64,000 nt of DNA, taken from NCBI GenBank assembly GCA_039934635.1, contig JBDTLT010000005.1, positions 1 through 64,000 of the forward strand. Reading direction: 5' to 3'. Positions 42,950 to 51,727 of the stretch are shown here, piece after piece. The position numbers and the translations under genes are program-made. Position 1 is the first letter of the stretch, and every line of letters starts with the position of its first letter. The notes under the pieces were generated by a model. The model was given only the letters and a program-made list of their open reading frames with translations, did no database searches and was not told the DNA's origin. This stretch comes from DATLFA01 sp039934635. Lineage in GTDB: Bacteria; Actinomycetota; Acidimicrobiia; Acidimicrobiales; WLNW01.

Positions 42950-44605
42950 GTGGCTGATCTGACGGACAACCAAGTCGACGGCGGACGCAGTCGCATCGAG
43001 CAGGCGCAGGCCGCGCTCGACCGCTGCGCGTGGGCCGAGGCCCGCGACCTTGCGCTCACCGCGGTTGTCACCGAAGCCCGTCACGAGGCCGATCGGCTCG
43101 ATGTCGTGGCCGAGGCATCGTGGTGGCTCGGAAGCCTCGACGATTGCATCGGGGCCCGCGAGCAGGCGTACGCCCGCTACGAAGCGCTGGGCGATCAGGT
43201 GAGCGCGGGCCAATGCGCCGTGTGGCTCTACGAGCACCACATGATCAAGACCCGCACGGCGATCGCCGGCGCGTGGCTGCGGCGGGCCCGTCGCGCCCTC
43301 GACACCCAGCCCGGTACCGAGGCGTTCGGTGCATTGGTGCTTCGCGAAGCAGAGCTCGCGCACGGCAGCGGCGATCTCGAGCGCGCGATGTCGCTCGCCC
43401 GGACATCGCTCGACCTCGGGCGGCGGTTGCCGTCACTCGACCTCGAGGCGCAGGCGCTGCAGACGATCGGCCGCGTGCTCATCGACTCGGGACAGTTGGC
43501 CGAAGGGCTCGGCCATCTCGATGAGGCGATGTTGTCGGCGGTCGAAGGTCGGCTCAACGCGTACACGACGGGCAAAGTGCACTGCAGCATGATCAGTGCC
43601 TGCGAGCAGCTCGGCGATCTTCGCCGCGCCGCGGAATGGACCGACGCCACTTCGCGCTGGGCGGAAACCCACCCGTTGGCGATGTGGCCGGGCATCTGCC
43701 GCGTGCATCACGCTTCGCTGCTGCATTTGCGGGGCGATTGGCAGGCGGCGGAGCGCGAGGCGCGCCGGGCGTGTTCCGAGCTCGATGGGTTCCACCTCGG
43801 CAATCTCGCGGCCGGTTACACCGAGATCGGCGAGATCCGGCGCCGGCTCGGTGACCTGCAGGGTGCGGAAGAAGCGTTCGCACAGGCCGAAGCGATCTGC
43901 GGCCAGCAGAGCGCCGGCCTTGCGCTCGTGCGGCTCGCCCAAAACCGCATCGACGCCGCGACCGCGATCGTTACCCGGCTACTCGGCGAGCAGACGTGGA
44001 ACGAGCTCAACCGGGCCAAACTGCTCCCCGCCCGCGTGCAGATCGCGGTCGCAGCCGACGATCTCGCCACTGCCGACGCGTCGGTTAGCGACCTCGAACG
44101 CATCGCAGCCGAGTACAAGAGCCCGGCGTTGTCGGCCGCCGCGTTGTCGGCGCGCGGACGACTTCAGCTCGCACAGGGAACCACCGCCGATGCCTGCGCG
44201 ACGCTGCAACGGGCCCTGCAGCAGTGGACCCAGCTCGAAGTGCCCTATGAGGTTGCGACCGCCCGGCTGTTGCTCGGCCAGGCCTGTCGCAACTGTGGCG
44301 ACGAAGATGGCGCGAGCCAATCGTTCAAGCACGCGGCCGACATTTTCGACCGATTGGGCGCAGCGATCGATGCCCAGCAACTGCGCGACCTCACGACGCG
44401 ATCCAAGCTTCCCGCGGGCCTCACCGAGCGAGAAGCCGAAGTGCTCGGCCTCGTGTCGTCAGGATCGACCAATAAAGAGATCGCGGTGGCGCTCCACCTC
44501 AGCGAGCGAACGGTAGCCCGGCATTTGTCCAACATCTTCACCAAGATCGGCGTCACGTCGCGCACCGCGGCCGCAACGTTCGCCTACGAGCACGACCTCC
44601 GGTGA
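42950..44605 (+). CDS. LuxR-type regulator with TPR-like repeats
   Basis: A 551-residue regulator. The first 480 residues are alpha-helical repeats of TPR type (for example AEGLGHLDEAMLSAVEGRLN and LRRRLGDLQGAEEAFAQAEA, allowing for variation). There is no N-terminal ATPase. The C-terminal LuxR HTH starts at LTEREAEVLGLVSSGSTNKE and continues IAVALHLSERTVARHLSNIF. The start is the GTG at 42950 in the right frame. No ATG is available near it. Such proteins sense an unknown ligand or partner through the TPR superhelix. A long perfect hairpin follows the stop. Confidence 0.8.
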   Translation: MADLTDNQVDGGRSRIEQAQAALDRCAWAEARDLALTAVVTEARHEADRLDVVAEASWWLGSLDDCIGAREQAYARYEALGDQVSAGQCAVWLYEHHMIKTRTAIAGAWLRRARRALDTQPGTEAFGALVLREAELAHGSGDLERAMSLARTSLDLGRRLPSLDLEAQALQTIGRVLIDSGQLAEGLGHLDEAMLSAVEGRLNAYTTGKVHCSMISACEQLGDLRRAAEWTDATSRWAETHPLAMWPGICRVHHASLLHLRGDWQAAEREARRACSELDGFHLGNLAAGYTEIGEIRRRLGDLQGAEEAFAQAEAICGQQSAGLALVRLAQNRIDAATAIVTRLLGEQTWNELNRAKLLPARVQIAVAADDLATADASVSDLERIAAEYKSPALSAAALSARGRLQLAQGTTADACATLQRALQQWTQLEVPYEVATARLLLGQACRNCGDEDGASQSFKHAADIFDRLGAAIDAQQLRDLTTRSKLPAGLTEREAEVLGLVSSGSTNKEIAVALHLSERTVARHLSNIFTKIGVTSRTAAATFAYEHDLR

Positions 44606-44630
44606 CCGCCAGCACGCACCCGACCTTCCT

Positions 44631-44681
44631 CGTTCTCGCTGTCAAACGTCGCGAATAATCCGACGTTTGACAGCGAGAACG
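44631..44681 (+). terminator. Perfect 21-bp inverted repeat after the LuxR gene
   Basis: Arms at 44631-44651 and 44661-44681 are exact reverse complements (CGTTCTCGCTGTCAAACGTC plus one more base), with a 9-nt loop CGAATAATC. It stands 25 bp after the stop of the LuxR gene and before the MBL-fold gene. It has no U tract but is stable enough to end transcription. Confidence 0.65.
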
Positions 44682-44808
44682 GGCGGTGTTCACCGGGGGC
44701 GCCCGCGATGGGTCGATACGGGGCGCGTCTGAGGCGCCGTCGAAGCGGCGCGCCGAGGGCGATGGCTATGAAATACTTACGCCGCGTTTTCGATCGATGG
44801 GAGCAAGC

Positions 44809-45684
44809 ATGAGTAGCGACCAGACCGCGACGGTGGCACGGGGGTCATTGTCCTTCCCGCCCTTGAGCCCGACAGTTGCGGTTCCTCCCACCAAGATCGC
44901 CGAGGACACTTGGGTACTCCATCAAGTGCAACCCGCGCTCGGCCAGCCGCTCGACATCTACATCAATTCGATGGTGATCCGCGGGTCTGAGCCCGTCATC
45001 GTCGACACCGGAACTCCGGCGAATCGCAAGCAGTGGCTCGAGGATGCGTTCGCGCTCGTCGAGCCGAAGGACGTGAAGTGGATCTTCCTTTCGCACGACG
45101 ATGTCGACCACACCGGCAACCTCGACGAGGCATTGACGGCGTGTCCCAACGCCACCGTCGTGTGCAGTTGGGCCATGGTCGAGCGCCACTCGAATTGCTT
45201 CGACTTCCCTCTTCACCGCTGTCGCTGGGTGACCGACGGTGAGTCGTTCGACGTCGGCGATCGCTCGCTGGTCGCGCTGCGCCCACCGGTGTTCGATTCG
45301 CCCACTACAAGAGGCCTCTACGACCCGAAGACCAAGGTGTACTGGGCCGTCGACACCTTCGCGACGCCGCTGCCCGACAAGTCGATGGGCATCGCGGATC
45401 TCGATCACGACTTCTGGTACTTCGGCTTGATGTTGTTCGCGCTGGGTGCGGTGAGCCCGTGGATCACGTGGTCCGATCCCGCGAAGTACAACAAGATCGT
45501 CGACCGCGTGCAGAGCCTTGACATCACGACGATCGCGTCGTGTCACAGCCCGGTCATCGAGGGCGAGTTCATCGCGAAAGCGTTCGACCGCATACGGCAG
45601 CTGCCCACCGTCGATCTGCCCGAACTGCCGGACCAATCGGTACTCGATCAGATCATCGCCGCCACCTCGCAAGCGCCCGCGTAG
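44809..45684 (+). CDS. MBL-fold (flavodiiron-like) metallo-hydrolase
   Basis: A 291-residue metallo-beta-lactamase-fold protein. The metal motif reads SHDDVDHTGNLDEAL, with aspartate in place of the second histidine, as in the flavodiiron/ODP branch. Later ligands are in CSWAMVERHSN, VDTFATP and CHSPVIEGEF. It lacks a flavodoxin domain. This branch includes di-iron oxygen or NO sensors and reductases, so a redox role is possible, but hydrolase activity is not excluded. I chose the ATG at 44809 after GGGAGCAAGC. Confidence 0.75.
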   Translation: MSSDQTATVARGSLSFPPLSPTVAVPPTKIAEDTWVLHQVQPALGQPLDIYINSMVIRGSEPVIVDTGTPANRKQWLEDAFALVEPKDVKWIFLSHDDVDHTGNLDEALTACPNATVVCSWAMVERHSNCFDFPLHRCRWVTDGESFDVGDRSLVALRPPVFDSPTTRGLYDPKTKVYWAVDTFATPLPDKSMGIADLDHDFWYFGLMLFALGAVSPWITWSDPAKYNKIVDRVQSLDITTIASCHSPVIEGEFIAKAFDRIRQLPTVDLPELPDQSVLDQIIAATSQAPA

Positions 45685-45728
45685 CGACCGGGGGTACCGC
45701 GGGAGTATCACCCTCGTAGTAGGGGCGA

Positions 45729-46211
45729 TCAGCCTTTGCATTCCTTCTCGACCCACGCGTCGACATTCGCGTTTGCTTTCTCGAACTCGGGCGAATCGAA
45801 GACGGCGTTTGCTTTTTCCATCGCTGTGATGAGGTTGGCGTCAGGCATCGCGCCGGGCTTGTAGCCGGCGTCCTTCAGCGCCTTGGCGTAGGACGTATAG
45901 GCGGCGGCCACGACCTTGAGATCCTTTTGAATCGCGGCCGGTGCGGAGCCGGCCCATTTGTTGAGTTCGGCGACAGAACTCTCGAACTTCTTGTCGTCGC
46001 CACCGAGCATCAGTGTCAGGCTCGATGACGCCGCGACGAATGCGTTCGACCCCGCGACGCAGTCGGCGCTGAGCGCCCCCAACCCCGCAGGCGAGCCCGA
46101 AGCGGAGTTGGCACTGCCGGATGTGCTCGTGTCGCCGCTGTCGCCGCAGGCTGCGAGCACCACTAGGCACAGCGCGGCCGCGCTTACACGTCTCCATCGT
46201 GCCTTGAACAT
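45729..46211 (-). CDS. Putative lipoprotein of unknown function
   Basis: A 160-residue exported protein. MFKARWRRVSAAALCLVVLA is a signal peptide ending in the lipobox LAACG. A Ser/Gly-rich linker follows, then a helical domain with two cysteines (ADCVAG and the final KECKG) that could form a disulfide. I do not recognise the family. The ATG at 46211 is chosen because the signal peptide starts there. The open frame reaches 46283. Confidence 0.65.
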   Translation of the reverse strand: MFKARWRRVSAAALCLVVLAACGDSGDTSTSGSANSASGSPAGLGALSADCVAGSNAFVAASSSLTLMLGGDDKKFESSVAELNKWAGSAPAAIQKDLKVVAAAYTSYAKALKDAGYKPGAMPDANLITAMEKANAVFDSPEFEKANANVDAWVEKECKG

Positions 46212-46310
46212 GCCGCCGCGTTCGATCGGGCGGCCGACGACCCTTTCAACCGATGAGACCCGAGACTCCATAGGCACCCGCAACCGTTCACCGCAGCGGC
46301 GGTCGACACC

Positions 46311-47261
46311 CTAGATCTGGGGTTGGCGTAGTCGAGGAAGTATCTCGGCGCCGATGCGCGTGATCTGTTCGCGTACTGCGGCCGGGCCGATGCCGGGCAA
46401 GTTGAGTCGCAGGCTGAGGCAATCGGCGTGCGTCGCGTCGCGCGCGGCGATGAGGAGGTCAGCGAGCTCGCCTGCGTCGCGGTGCACGACCATCGAGTCA
46501 TCGGCGGTGATTCGCTGATGTGTGGCACCAGGAGTGAAGGCTTGATAGCGCTGCACGTCGTCGGCTGCCGCTGACGACGGCGCCTCGCCCAACCACGCGC
46601 GCCGGCTGAGTACGATCGCGCCGTGGCCACCCGCAGCTCGGTATGTGTCCGCGAGCTCGACCGACCACGACAGCGGCGACAATCCGTCGAGCATGATGCC
46701 GGCGCCGGCCTTTGCCGCGAGCCGCACGCCGAGCTTGGTGGTGGTCGCGCTCACGACCGGCACAGGGTGGTCGCGGCAGTATCGCACCGCGCCGTCGTCG
46801 GCGAGCGCACCCGCGGCAGCACCGCTCATCGCGCGAACCAACTGGCCCAGCGCGGCGCGATAGCGGGGCGACCGTTCTTCGAATGGCACACCGGCAATCT
46901 CGAAGTCGGCGGGAGCCGCGCCGACGGCCACTCCGAGGCCTACTCGAGTCGGGAAACGAACCGCGAGCCACGCCGCTTCTTCGGCCACGACGCCTGTCGG
47001 TCGCAACGGCAACAACAACGGACAGGGCGCGCCCCATGCGTGTTGTGTCTCGGCGAGCGCCCAGCCGATGAACTGCAACGGGTTTGGGATGTAGCCCGGC
47101 AACCCGGCGTGATGCTCGCTGATGAGGAACCCGTCGAAGCCTTCGCGATCGACCAGCCGAGCGTCGTGCAGCATTTCTGCGACGATCTGTGCCACGGGCG
47201 CGTCGTGCGGCGAGAGCAGCACCGCGACACTGCCGCGCTGAAAAGGTTGGGTGTTGGTCAC
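46311..47261 (-). CDS. LLM class flavin/F420-dependent oxidoreductase
   Basis: A luciferase-like TIM-barrel enzyme of about 316 residues. The strands VAVLLSPHDAP, FDGFLISEHHAG and RVGLGVAVGAAPADFEIAGV, plus VPVVSATTTKLGVRLAAKAG, follow the LLM plan. The cofactor may be F420 or FMN. The start is uncertain: GTG at 47261 is given, while a TTG at 47270 has a better ribosome site (AAGGG). It is the third gene of a minus-strand row with GH76-like and another LLM gene. Confidence 0.78.
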   Translation of the reverse strand: MTNTQPFQRGSVAVLLSPHDAPVAQIVAEMLHDARLVDREGFDGFLISEHHAGLPGYIPNPLQFIGWALAETQHAWGAPCPLLLPLRPTGVVAEEAAWLAVRFPTRVGLGVAVGAAPADFEIAGVPFEERSPRYRAALGQLVRAMSGAAAGALADDGAVRYCRDHPVPVVSATTTKLGVRLAAKAGAGIMLDGLSPLSWSVELADTYRAAGGHGAIVLSRRAWLGEAPSSAAADDVQRYQAFTPGATHQRITADDSMVVHRDAGELADLLIAARDATHADCLSLRLNLPGIGPAAVREQITRIGAEILPRLRQPQI

Positions 47262-47298
47262 GGCGGCCAACGTAGCCCTTCGCCGCCAGGACGACTGC

Positions 47299-48375
47299 TC
47301 AGACAAGTAGGTCGTAGCGATCGGCCGGCCAGCACAGCATCGCGATCATCCCCACGATTGCCGCCTGCTCGATCAGCCGCGCCGGCTCTCGTTCGCCCGT
47401 GTCGAGGTCACCGATGAACCTCGGCAGAAGCAATTGGAGGTAGTCCTCGGCTCTGCGACGGACACGGGCGGCCAACGCGGCGTCGTGGTCGACAGTCGTC
47501 AGGAAGAACAGGTTGCGGAAGAGGATCACCGCAAATTCGACCGGCTCTGCGTGGAGGCGAGCGAGATCGAACGCGGCGAGCGCGGAATCTGCGATCGCCC
47601 TGGATTCACGGTGATAGCGAACGTCGTCGGTTGCCCGGAAGAGCAGCGCGTTGACGCCGATCATCAGGCCCTGGTTGTACGACCATTGGGTCGTGTCGAC
47701 ATGATTCTCCGGCGGCGTGAGGTGATCCCAGAACAGGTTGGTCGACGGATCACGCATGAAGTCGTTCACCCACGCGCTCATGCTCAGTGCGACGTCGAGG
47801 AGATGCGGCTCACGAGTGACGTGATACAGGCGCAGCGCGACTTGCGCGTTCGCGGCGTTGGCCACGGTGCCGAGCTCGGGCGAGGCGTTACCGACCTGCT
47901 GTTGCCAGTGGATGGCAACGGAGTGCTGGCGACGGCGGTCATCGAGCGCGAACTGGCTGACCGCTGACGATTGCGCGACAAGGTCCGATCGCGATGGATC
48001 CATCCGATGAAGGCGCATCAGGTTGAGACCGTTCCAGGCATTGTCGTCGTAGAACTTGGCGCCCGTACGAACGCGCTTCACCACGGTGCTGCTGTATGCG
48101 GGGACGCCGGTGTGGGGCCGGTCATCCCAATAGCGATCGAGACCGGCCAGGAGGTCGTCGATCTGCACCTGTGTAGGCCCACCATCGAGTCCGTACACGT
48201 CGAGTGCCGCGGCGAACGCGTGAGCGAACGACCAATTGAAGGCCAACGAACGGTGTCGACCCGCGTGGGGGCTCTGCTCGTAGAACAAGCCGCGACCGCG
48301 GCGACGGTCGACCGCAAACCGACGGCACAACGTTGCGTACGCCTGCGCGGCGAGCGCCACGGTTGGTTCGATCAT
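47299..48375 (-). CDS. GH76-like (alpha-1,6-mannanase type) glycoside hydrolase
   Basis: A 358-residue (alpha/alpha)6-barrel protein. The paired aspartates in FYDDNAWNGLNLMRLH and the later TQWSYNQGLMIGVNALLF match the catalytic and substrate regions of family GH76. WQQQVGNASPELGTVANAAN fits the helix between them. No signal peptide is seen, so it appears cytoplasmic, which is unusual for an endomannanase. It is placed 12 bp after the LLM gene at 48388 and before another LLM gene. The substrate could be a mannan, lipoglycan fragment or a related glycoside. Confidence 0.72.
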   Translation of the reverse strand: MIEPTVALAAQAYATLCRRFAVDRRRGRGLFYEQSPHAGRHRSLAFNWSFAHAFAAALDVYGLDGGPTQVQIDDLLAGLDRYWDDRPHTGVPAYSSTVVKRVRTGAKFYDDNAWNGLNLMRLHRMDPSRSDLVAQSSAVSQFALDDRRRQHSVAIHWQQQVGNASPELGTVANAANAQVALRLYHVTREPHLLDVALSMSAWVNDFMRDPSTNLFWDHLTPPENHVDTTQWSYNQGLMIGVNALLFRATDDVRYHRESRAIADSALAAFDLARLHAEPVEFAVILFRNLFFLTTVDHDAALAARVRRRAEDYLQLLLPRFIGDLDTGEREPARLIEQAAIVGMIAMLCWPADRYDLLV

Positions 48376-48387
48376 TCGTGTGTCCGG

Positions 48388-49176
48388 TCAGCCACCGGGC
48401 GCGAGCACCTCGAAGAGATCACGCCATTCGTCGAGTTCGCTCGGTTGTGACGGCAACGGCCGCATCACGGGTAGCCAGTCGTCGGGAAAAGCCGCCAGGT
48501 CGGCCTCGATGAGGTCATGCACATCCGAGCGCGCCGGCAACGCGGTGCCGAGGAGGTCGCGCCCGTTCGGGGGCGGCGTATTCGCCGGCCACGCGCCGTG
48601 GGCCACCATTTCGGCGTGCACCCGGTTGAGCGCGCCAGGGTCGAGCGCGACGCGGTGGTACGTATACGGCGCCGCGACGCGTGAACCCGACGCAGAAAGC
48701 TGGCGCGCGATTGACTGTGCGTGAGCTGGCTGGAGAATCGAAAAGAGGAGCGCGTCGGCGATCTCTGCCGCGAGCGCGACCATTCGCGGACCTTTGCATC
48801 CGACCGCGACGCGCGCCCGAGGCAGAGTGGCCCGAAGCCGAGCGATCCCGTCGCGCACTCGCTCGAGCGAGCCTTGACGCGCGCCACCTGAACCCACGCC
48901 GATCAGCACCCGCGGATCGTCGGCGCGACCGCCGGCGAGACCGGCCGCGAGCGCGGCGGGTGGGTAGCCGGCGAGGGGTATGACGCCGGTGCCGATGGCG
49001 ATGTGCTCCGTGGCGGCAAGGGCGGCGTCCAAGAGCGCGACCGGGTCGGCATCGGGGGCGACGCAGTTGAACCAGAAGCTCTGGTAGCCCGACTGTTCGG
49101 CCAGCGCCGCGAGATTGCCGATGGCTTGTGTGCCGAGCGCGCCCGGCACACCGATGCCCCACCGTGTTGAGCTCAT
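48388..49176 (-). CDS. LLM class flavin/F420-dependent oxidoreductase
   Basis: A short luciferase-like enzyme of 262 residues. It starts MSSTRWGIGVPGALGTQAIG, has FWFNCVAPDADPVALLDAAL, IAIGTGVIPLAGYPPAALAA and VLIGVGSGGARQGSLERVRD. It is shorter than usual, lacking part of the insertion. I chose the ATG at 49176. It heads a row with the GH76-like and a second LLM gene and is divergent, with a 49-bp gap, from the glutaredoxin-DinB gene. Confidence 0.78.
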   Translation of the reverse strand: MSSTRWGIGVPGALGTQAIGNLAALAEQSGYQSFWFNCVAPDADPVALLDAALAATEHIAIGTGVIPLAGYPPAALAAGLAGGRADDPRVLIGVGSGGARQGSLERVRDGIARLRATLPRARVAVGCKGPRMVALAAEIADALLFSILQPAHAQSIARQLSASGSRVAAPYTYHRVALDPGALNRVHAEMVAHGAWPANTPPPNGRDLLGTALPARSDVHDLIEADLAAFPDDWLPVMRPLPSQPSELDEWRDLFEVLAPGG

Positions 49177-49225
49177 TGCCCTACGGTACGCGAGACTGAG
49201 CAGGCTGTCCCACAAAGGCGGTCGT

Positions 49226-49985
49226 ATGGACATCCACCTGTACACGCAACCTGGTTGATTCAGTTGCGCGACGATCGCTTCGTTGCTATCGGCGCGAGGT
49301 GTTCGGTTCGAACACCATGACGTCTCGGTCGACGAACAAGCTGCCGAGTTCCTACGCGCGAACGAGATCAGAGCCGTGCCGGTGATTCGGGCCGGCGATG
49401 AGATCATCATCGGGTTCGACGAAGCTCGTCTGAAGCAGGTGCTCGGTCTGGTCGAGATGGCCGACGCACACGGCAACGAATGGCTGGCGTCGAAGTACGA
49501 GGTCGTGCTGGGCGCTCTGGCACGCGCCGTGCGTCAAATCGGTCCCGCGGCGATCGACACGCAATTCGCTCAACGCAAGATGTCTGTCCGCGCACGTCTT
49601 GCGCATCGTCGCCTTCGCCGAAGGCGGCTACGCCGCGCAGGAGCGGGGCAAGTTCGATACCGACGACATGTTCGCAGTCACCGCACGAGCCGGTCGCTTC
49701 ACCGATGTGGATGACATCTGCTCGTACATCGCGAGGGTGCGCGATGACATCGCGACGTTCCTCAGGCGTGGTTCAGCAGAGAGTCACGAACGCGTGGTGA
49801 GGTCGCACTACGGTGGAGAAGTAGCCGAAGTCGAGCTCCTGCGGATCATGTTGCGTCACAGCACACACCACCTGCGCCAGCTGCACTGGTTCATGGAGCA
49901 CGTACTGCTCGTGCCCTCAACTGCTCCGGCACCGGAAGACCTCGCCGGCATCGTCACGCCCGACGAGCTGTTCGAGGTGCGGTGA
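49226..49985 (+). pseudogene. Glutaredoxin-DinB fusion with in-frame TGA at CxxC: candidate selenoprotein, also frameshifted
   Basis: From the ATG at 49226 (behind AAAGGCGG) the frame reads MDIHLYTQPG, then TGA at 49256-49258, then FSCATIASLLSARGVRFEHH, DVSVDEQAAEFLRANEIRAV and PVIRAGDEIIIGFDEARL. This is a complete glutaredoxin fold whose active site would be U/C-F-S-C, the TGA replacing the first catalytic cysteine. A DinB-like helix follows (NEWLASKYEVVLGALARAVR). Near 49560-49590 the rest of the DinB domain (HVLRIVAFAEGGYAAQ to the stop at 49985) moves to another frame, as if one base were extra or two missing. Two readings are open: a selenocysteine glutaredoxin with a sequence error downstream, or a decaying gene. 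Its stop overlaps the GTG of the next gene (GTGA). Confidence 0.6.
49267..49296 (+). promoter_or_regulatory. SECIS-like stem-loop after the in-frame TGA
   Basis: Nine nucleotides after the TGA begins a stem: CGCG-A-CGAT-C-GC pairs with GC-T-ATCG-G-CGCG, giving ten base pairs with two mismatches and a 6-nt loop TTCGTT that contains GU. The loop starts 21 nt from the TGA. Position and size fit bacterial SECIS elements. The G is the fourth loop base instead of the first or second, which is a weakness. Confidence 0.4.
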
Positions 49986-50785
49986 AGGTCACGACATCTG
50001 GCGTCCTGCGCCGCATCGAGCTGACATCCGCGATCGATCTGCTCCCCGCGCTGTTTCAACAGTGGAACGATCTGCAATTCGATGACACGGGGCGCGTGGT
50101 CGATGCACCCGCCGGCTGCCCGATAGCGAAACTATTGCTCGTCGAAGGCGGGCATCGTCAGCCCGGCGCGCGCTACGAGGTCACGATGGAGCAGCCGATC
50201 TTCGCCACGCTCACACACGACGACTCGCGCCGCATCGTTGCGATGATTGGCGACGAGCGGCGGCGCTGGACAGCAGACGTCGAGATCGCGCGGGAACGAC
50301 TGCCGACCATCGACCTGACCCTCCGCGTGGATACGGCGGCCGCAGCATCGAGCGATGCCAACCCCGGGCGCATCGACCGTCTCCTCGGTGGGAGGGGCGC
50401 AGGCCAAGTGAGGATCGACTTGCGGACGATCGAAGGCAACGGCGGCACACTCGTCGATGCACGAGGGCGCGTGAACCGTTTCCGGATTTCGGGCCGCGGC
50501 GACGTCGACACCGACCCGGCGAGTTGGGACGTCGAGGCCGCGCTATCCGTCGCAGGACGAGGCCTGGGAACAGTGGTGATGTTGCTCGCGAGCCGACGTC
50601 TGCGCCGGTACTTCACCGGCCGGTTTCAGCAGTTCTGGCTGACAGCTGACTCGCGAATAACTCGAGCCGAGAGTGCGCTCGGAGAGTTGGCGCAAACTGT
50701 CGCGCGAGAGGGAGGGGAGACAGCGTTTGTCCAGCGCGCGTTGTGGGACCCCGACCGCGAACCCAGGCCGCCAACTTCTGGCTAG
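49982..50785 (+). CDS. Conserved-looking protein of unknown function
   Basis: A 267-residue soluble protein that I do not recognise. It starts with a GTG at 49982 overlapping the DinB stop, so it is coupled to the glutaredoxin-DinB gene. The middle is rich in beta-strand pattern (DLTLRVDTAAAASSDANPG and VRIDLRTIEGNGGTLVDARG) and looks like an SRPBCC-type or lipid-binding sheet. The C-terminal helix LGTVVMLLASRRLRRYF is amphipathic. It may work with the redox protein before it. Confidence 0.5.
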   Translation: MKVTTSGVLRRIELTSAIDLLPALFQQWNDLQFDDTGRVVDAPAGCPIAKLLLVEGGHRQPGARYEVTMEQPIFATLTHDDSRRIVAMIGDERRRWTADVEIARERLPTIDLTLRVDTAAAASSDANPGRIDRLLGGRGAGQVRIDLRTIEGNGGTLVDARGRVNRFRISGRGDVDTDPASWDVEAALSVAGRGLGTVVMLLASRRLRRYFTGRFQQFWLTADSRITRAESALGELAQTVAREGGETAFVQRALWDPDREPRPPTSG

Positions 50786-50851
50786 AGCCAACTGAGCGAC
50801 CGGTCTAGGGTCTCGCGATACGAGAGCTCATCGCGAAGAAGGCAGAAGCCC

Positions 50852-51715
50852 ATGCAGATCGGTGTCGTCTACCCGCAGACCGAGCTTCGGGGAGATCCCC
50901 AAGCGGTTCGCCGCATCGGGAAAGCGGTCGAGGATCTCGGCTTCGACCATCTCCTCACCTATGACCACGTACTCGGTGCCGTGCACGCCGATCGAGCCCG
51001 TCCACTCACTGGCCCGTACACCGAGCGTGACCCGTTCCATGATCCGTTCGTGATGTTCGCGTATCTGGCCGGCATCACCGAACGACTCCAGTTCGCGACC
51101 GGCGTGCTGATCCTGCCGCAGCGCCAGACCGCGCTCGTGGCCCGGCAGGCAACCGATGTCGACCTCTTGTCCGGCGGCCGATTGCGTCTCGGCGTGGGTG
51201 TCGGTTGGAATCACGTCGAGTACGAGGCACTGGGTCAGAACTTCCGCACTCGTGGCGCACGCGAAGAGGAGCAGATCGAGTTGCTGCGGCGATTGTTCAG
51301 CGAATCGGTCGTCGACTTCTCGGGCCGCTTCGACCGCGTCGACCGGGCTTCACTCGTGCCGCAACCGGCGCGGTCGATCCCGATCTGGCTCGGTGGATTT
51401 GGTGAAGTGGCGTTCGAACGGGCCGCCCGGCTCGCGGATGGTTTCATCTTCGGTGGGGGTCTCGAGTACTGCATCGACGCCTGGCACCAGATGCGCGATC
51501 GACTCGGTGTTCTCGGCCGGTCGGTCGACGACTTCGGTGCGGATTACACCGCGCTCACTCGCGAGGGGCCGAGTGAGATCCCCGCGAAGGTCGACGCGTG
51601 GCGTGCGGCCGGTGGCACCCATGTCTCGGTGGTGACGATGGGCCTCGGCTTGGACTCCATCGATGGCCACATCGACTACATCGCTTCGGTCGCCCACGCG
51701 CTCGAATTGTCGTGA
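50852..51715 (+). CDS. LLM class F420-dependent oxidoreductase
   Basis: A 287-residue enzyme of the TIGR03619-like F420 group. The segments MQIGVVYPQTELRGDPQAVR, DHLLTYDHVLG, LQFATGVLILPQRQTALVAR and RLRLGVGVGWNHVEYEALGQ are characteristic, as are NFRTRGAREEEQIELLRRLF and IPIWLGGFGEVAFERAARL. F420 is the probable cofactor by family. A small inverted repeat (TCGCGAT at 50813-50819 and ATCGCGA at 50830-50836) stands just before the gene and may be regulatory. Confidence 0.85.
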   Translation: MQIGVVYPQTELRGDPQAVRRIGKAVEDLGFDHLLTYDHVLGAVHADRARPLTGPYTERDPFHDPFVMFAYLAGITERLQFATGVLILPQRQTALVARQATDVDLLSGGRLRLGVGVGWNHVEYEALGQNFRTRGAREEEQIELLRRLFSESVVDFSGRFDRVDRASLVPQPARSIPIWLGGFGEVAFERAARLADGFIFGGGLEYCIDAWHQMRDRLGVLGRSVDDFGADYTALTREGPSEIPAKVDAWRAAGGTHVSVVTMGLGLDSIDGHIDYIASVAHALELS

Positions 51716-51727
51716 CCGTCGTCTGAC

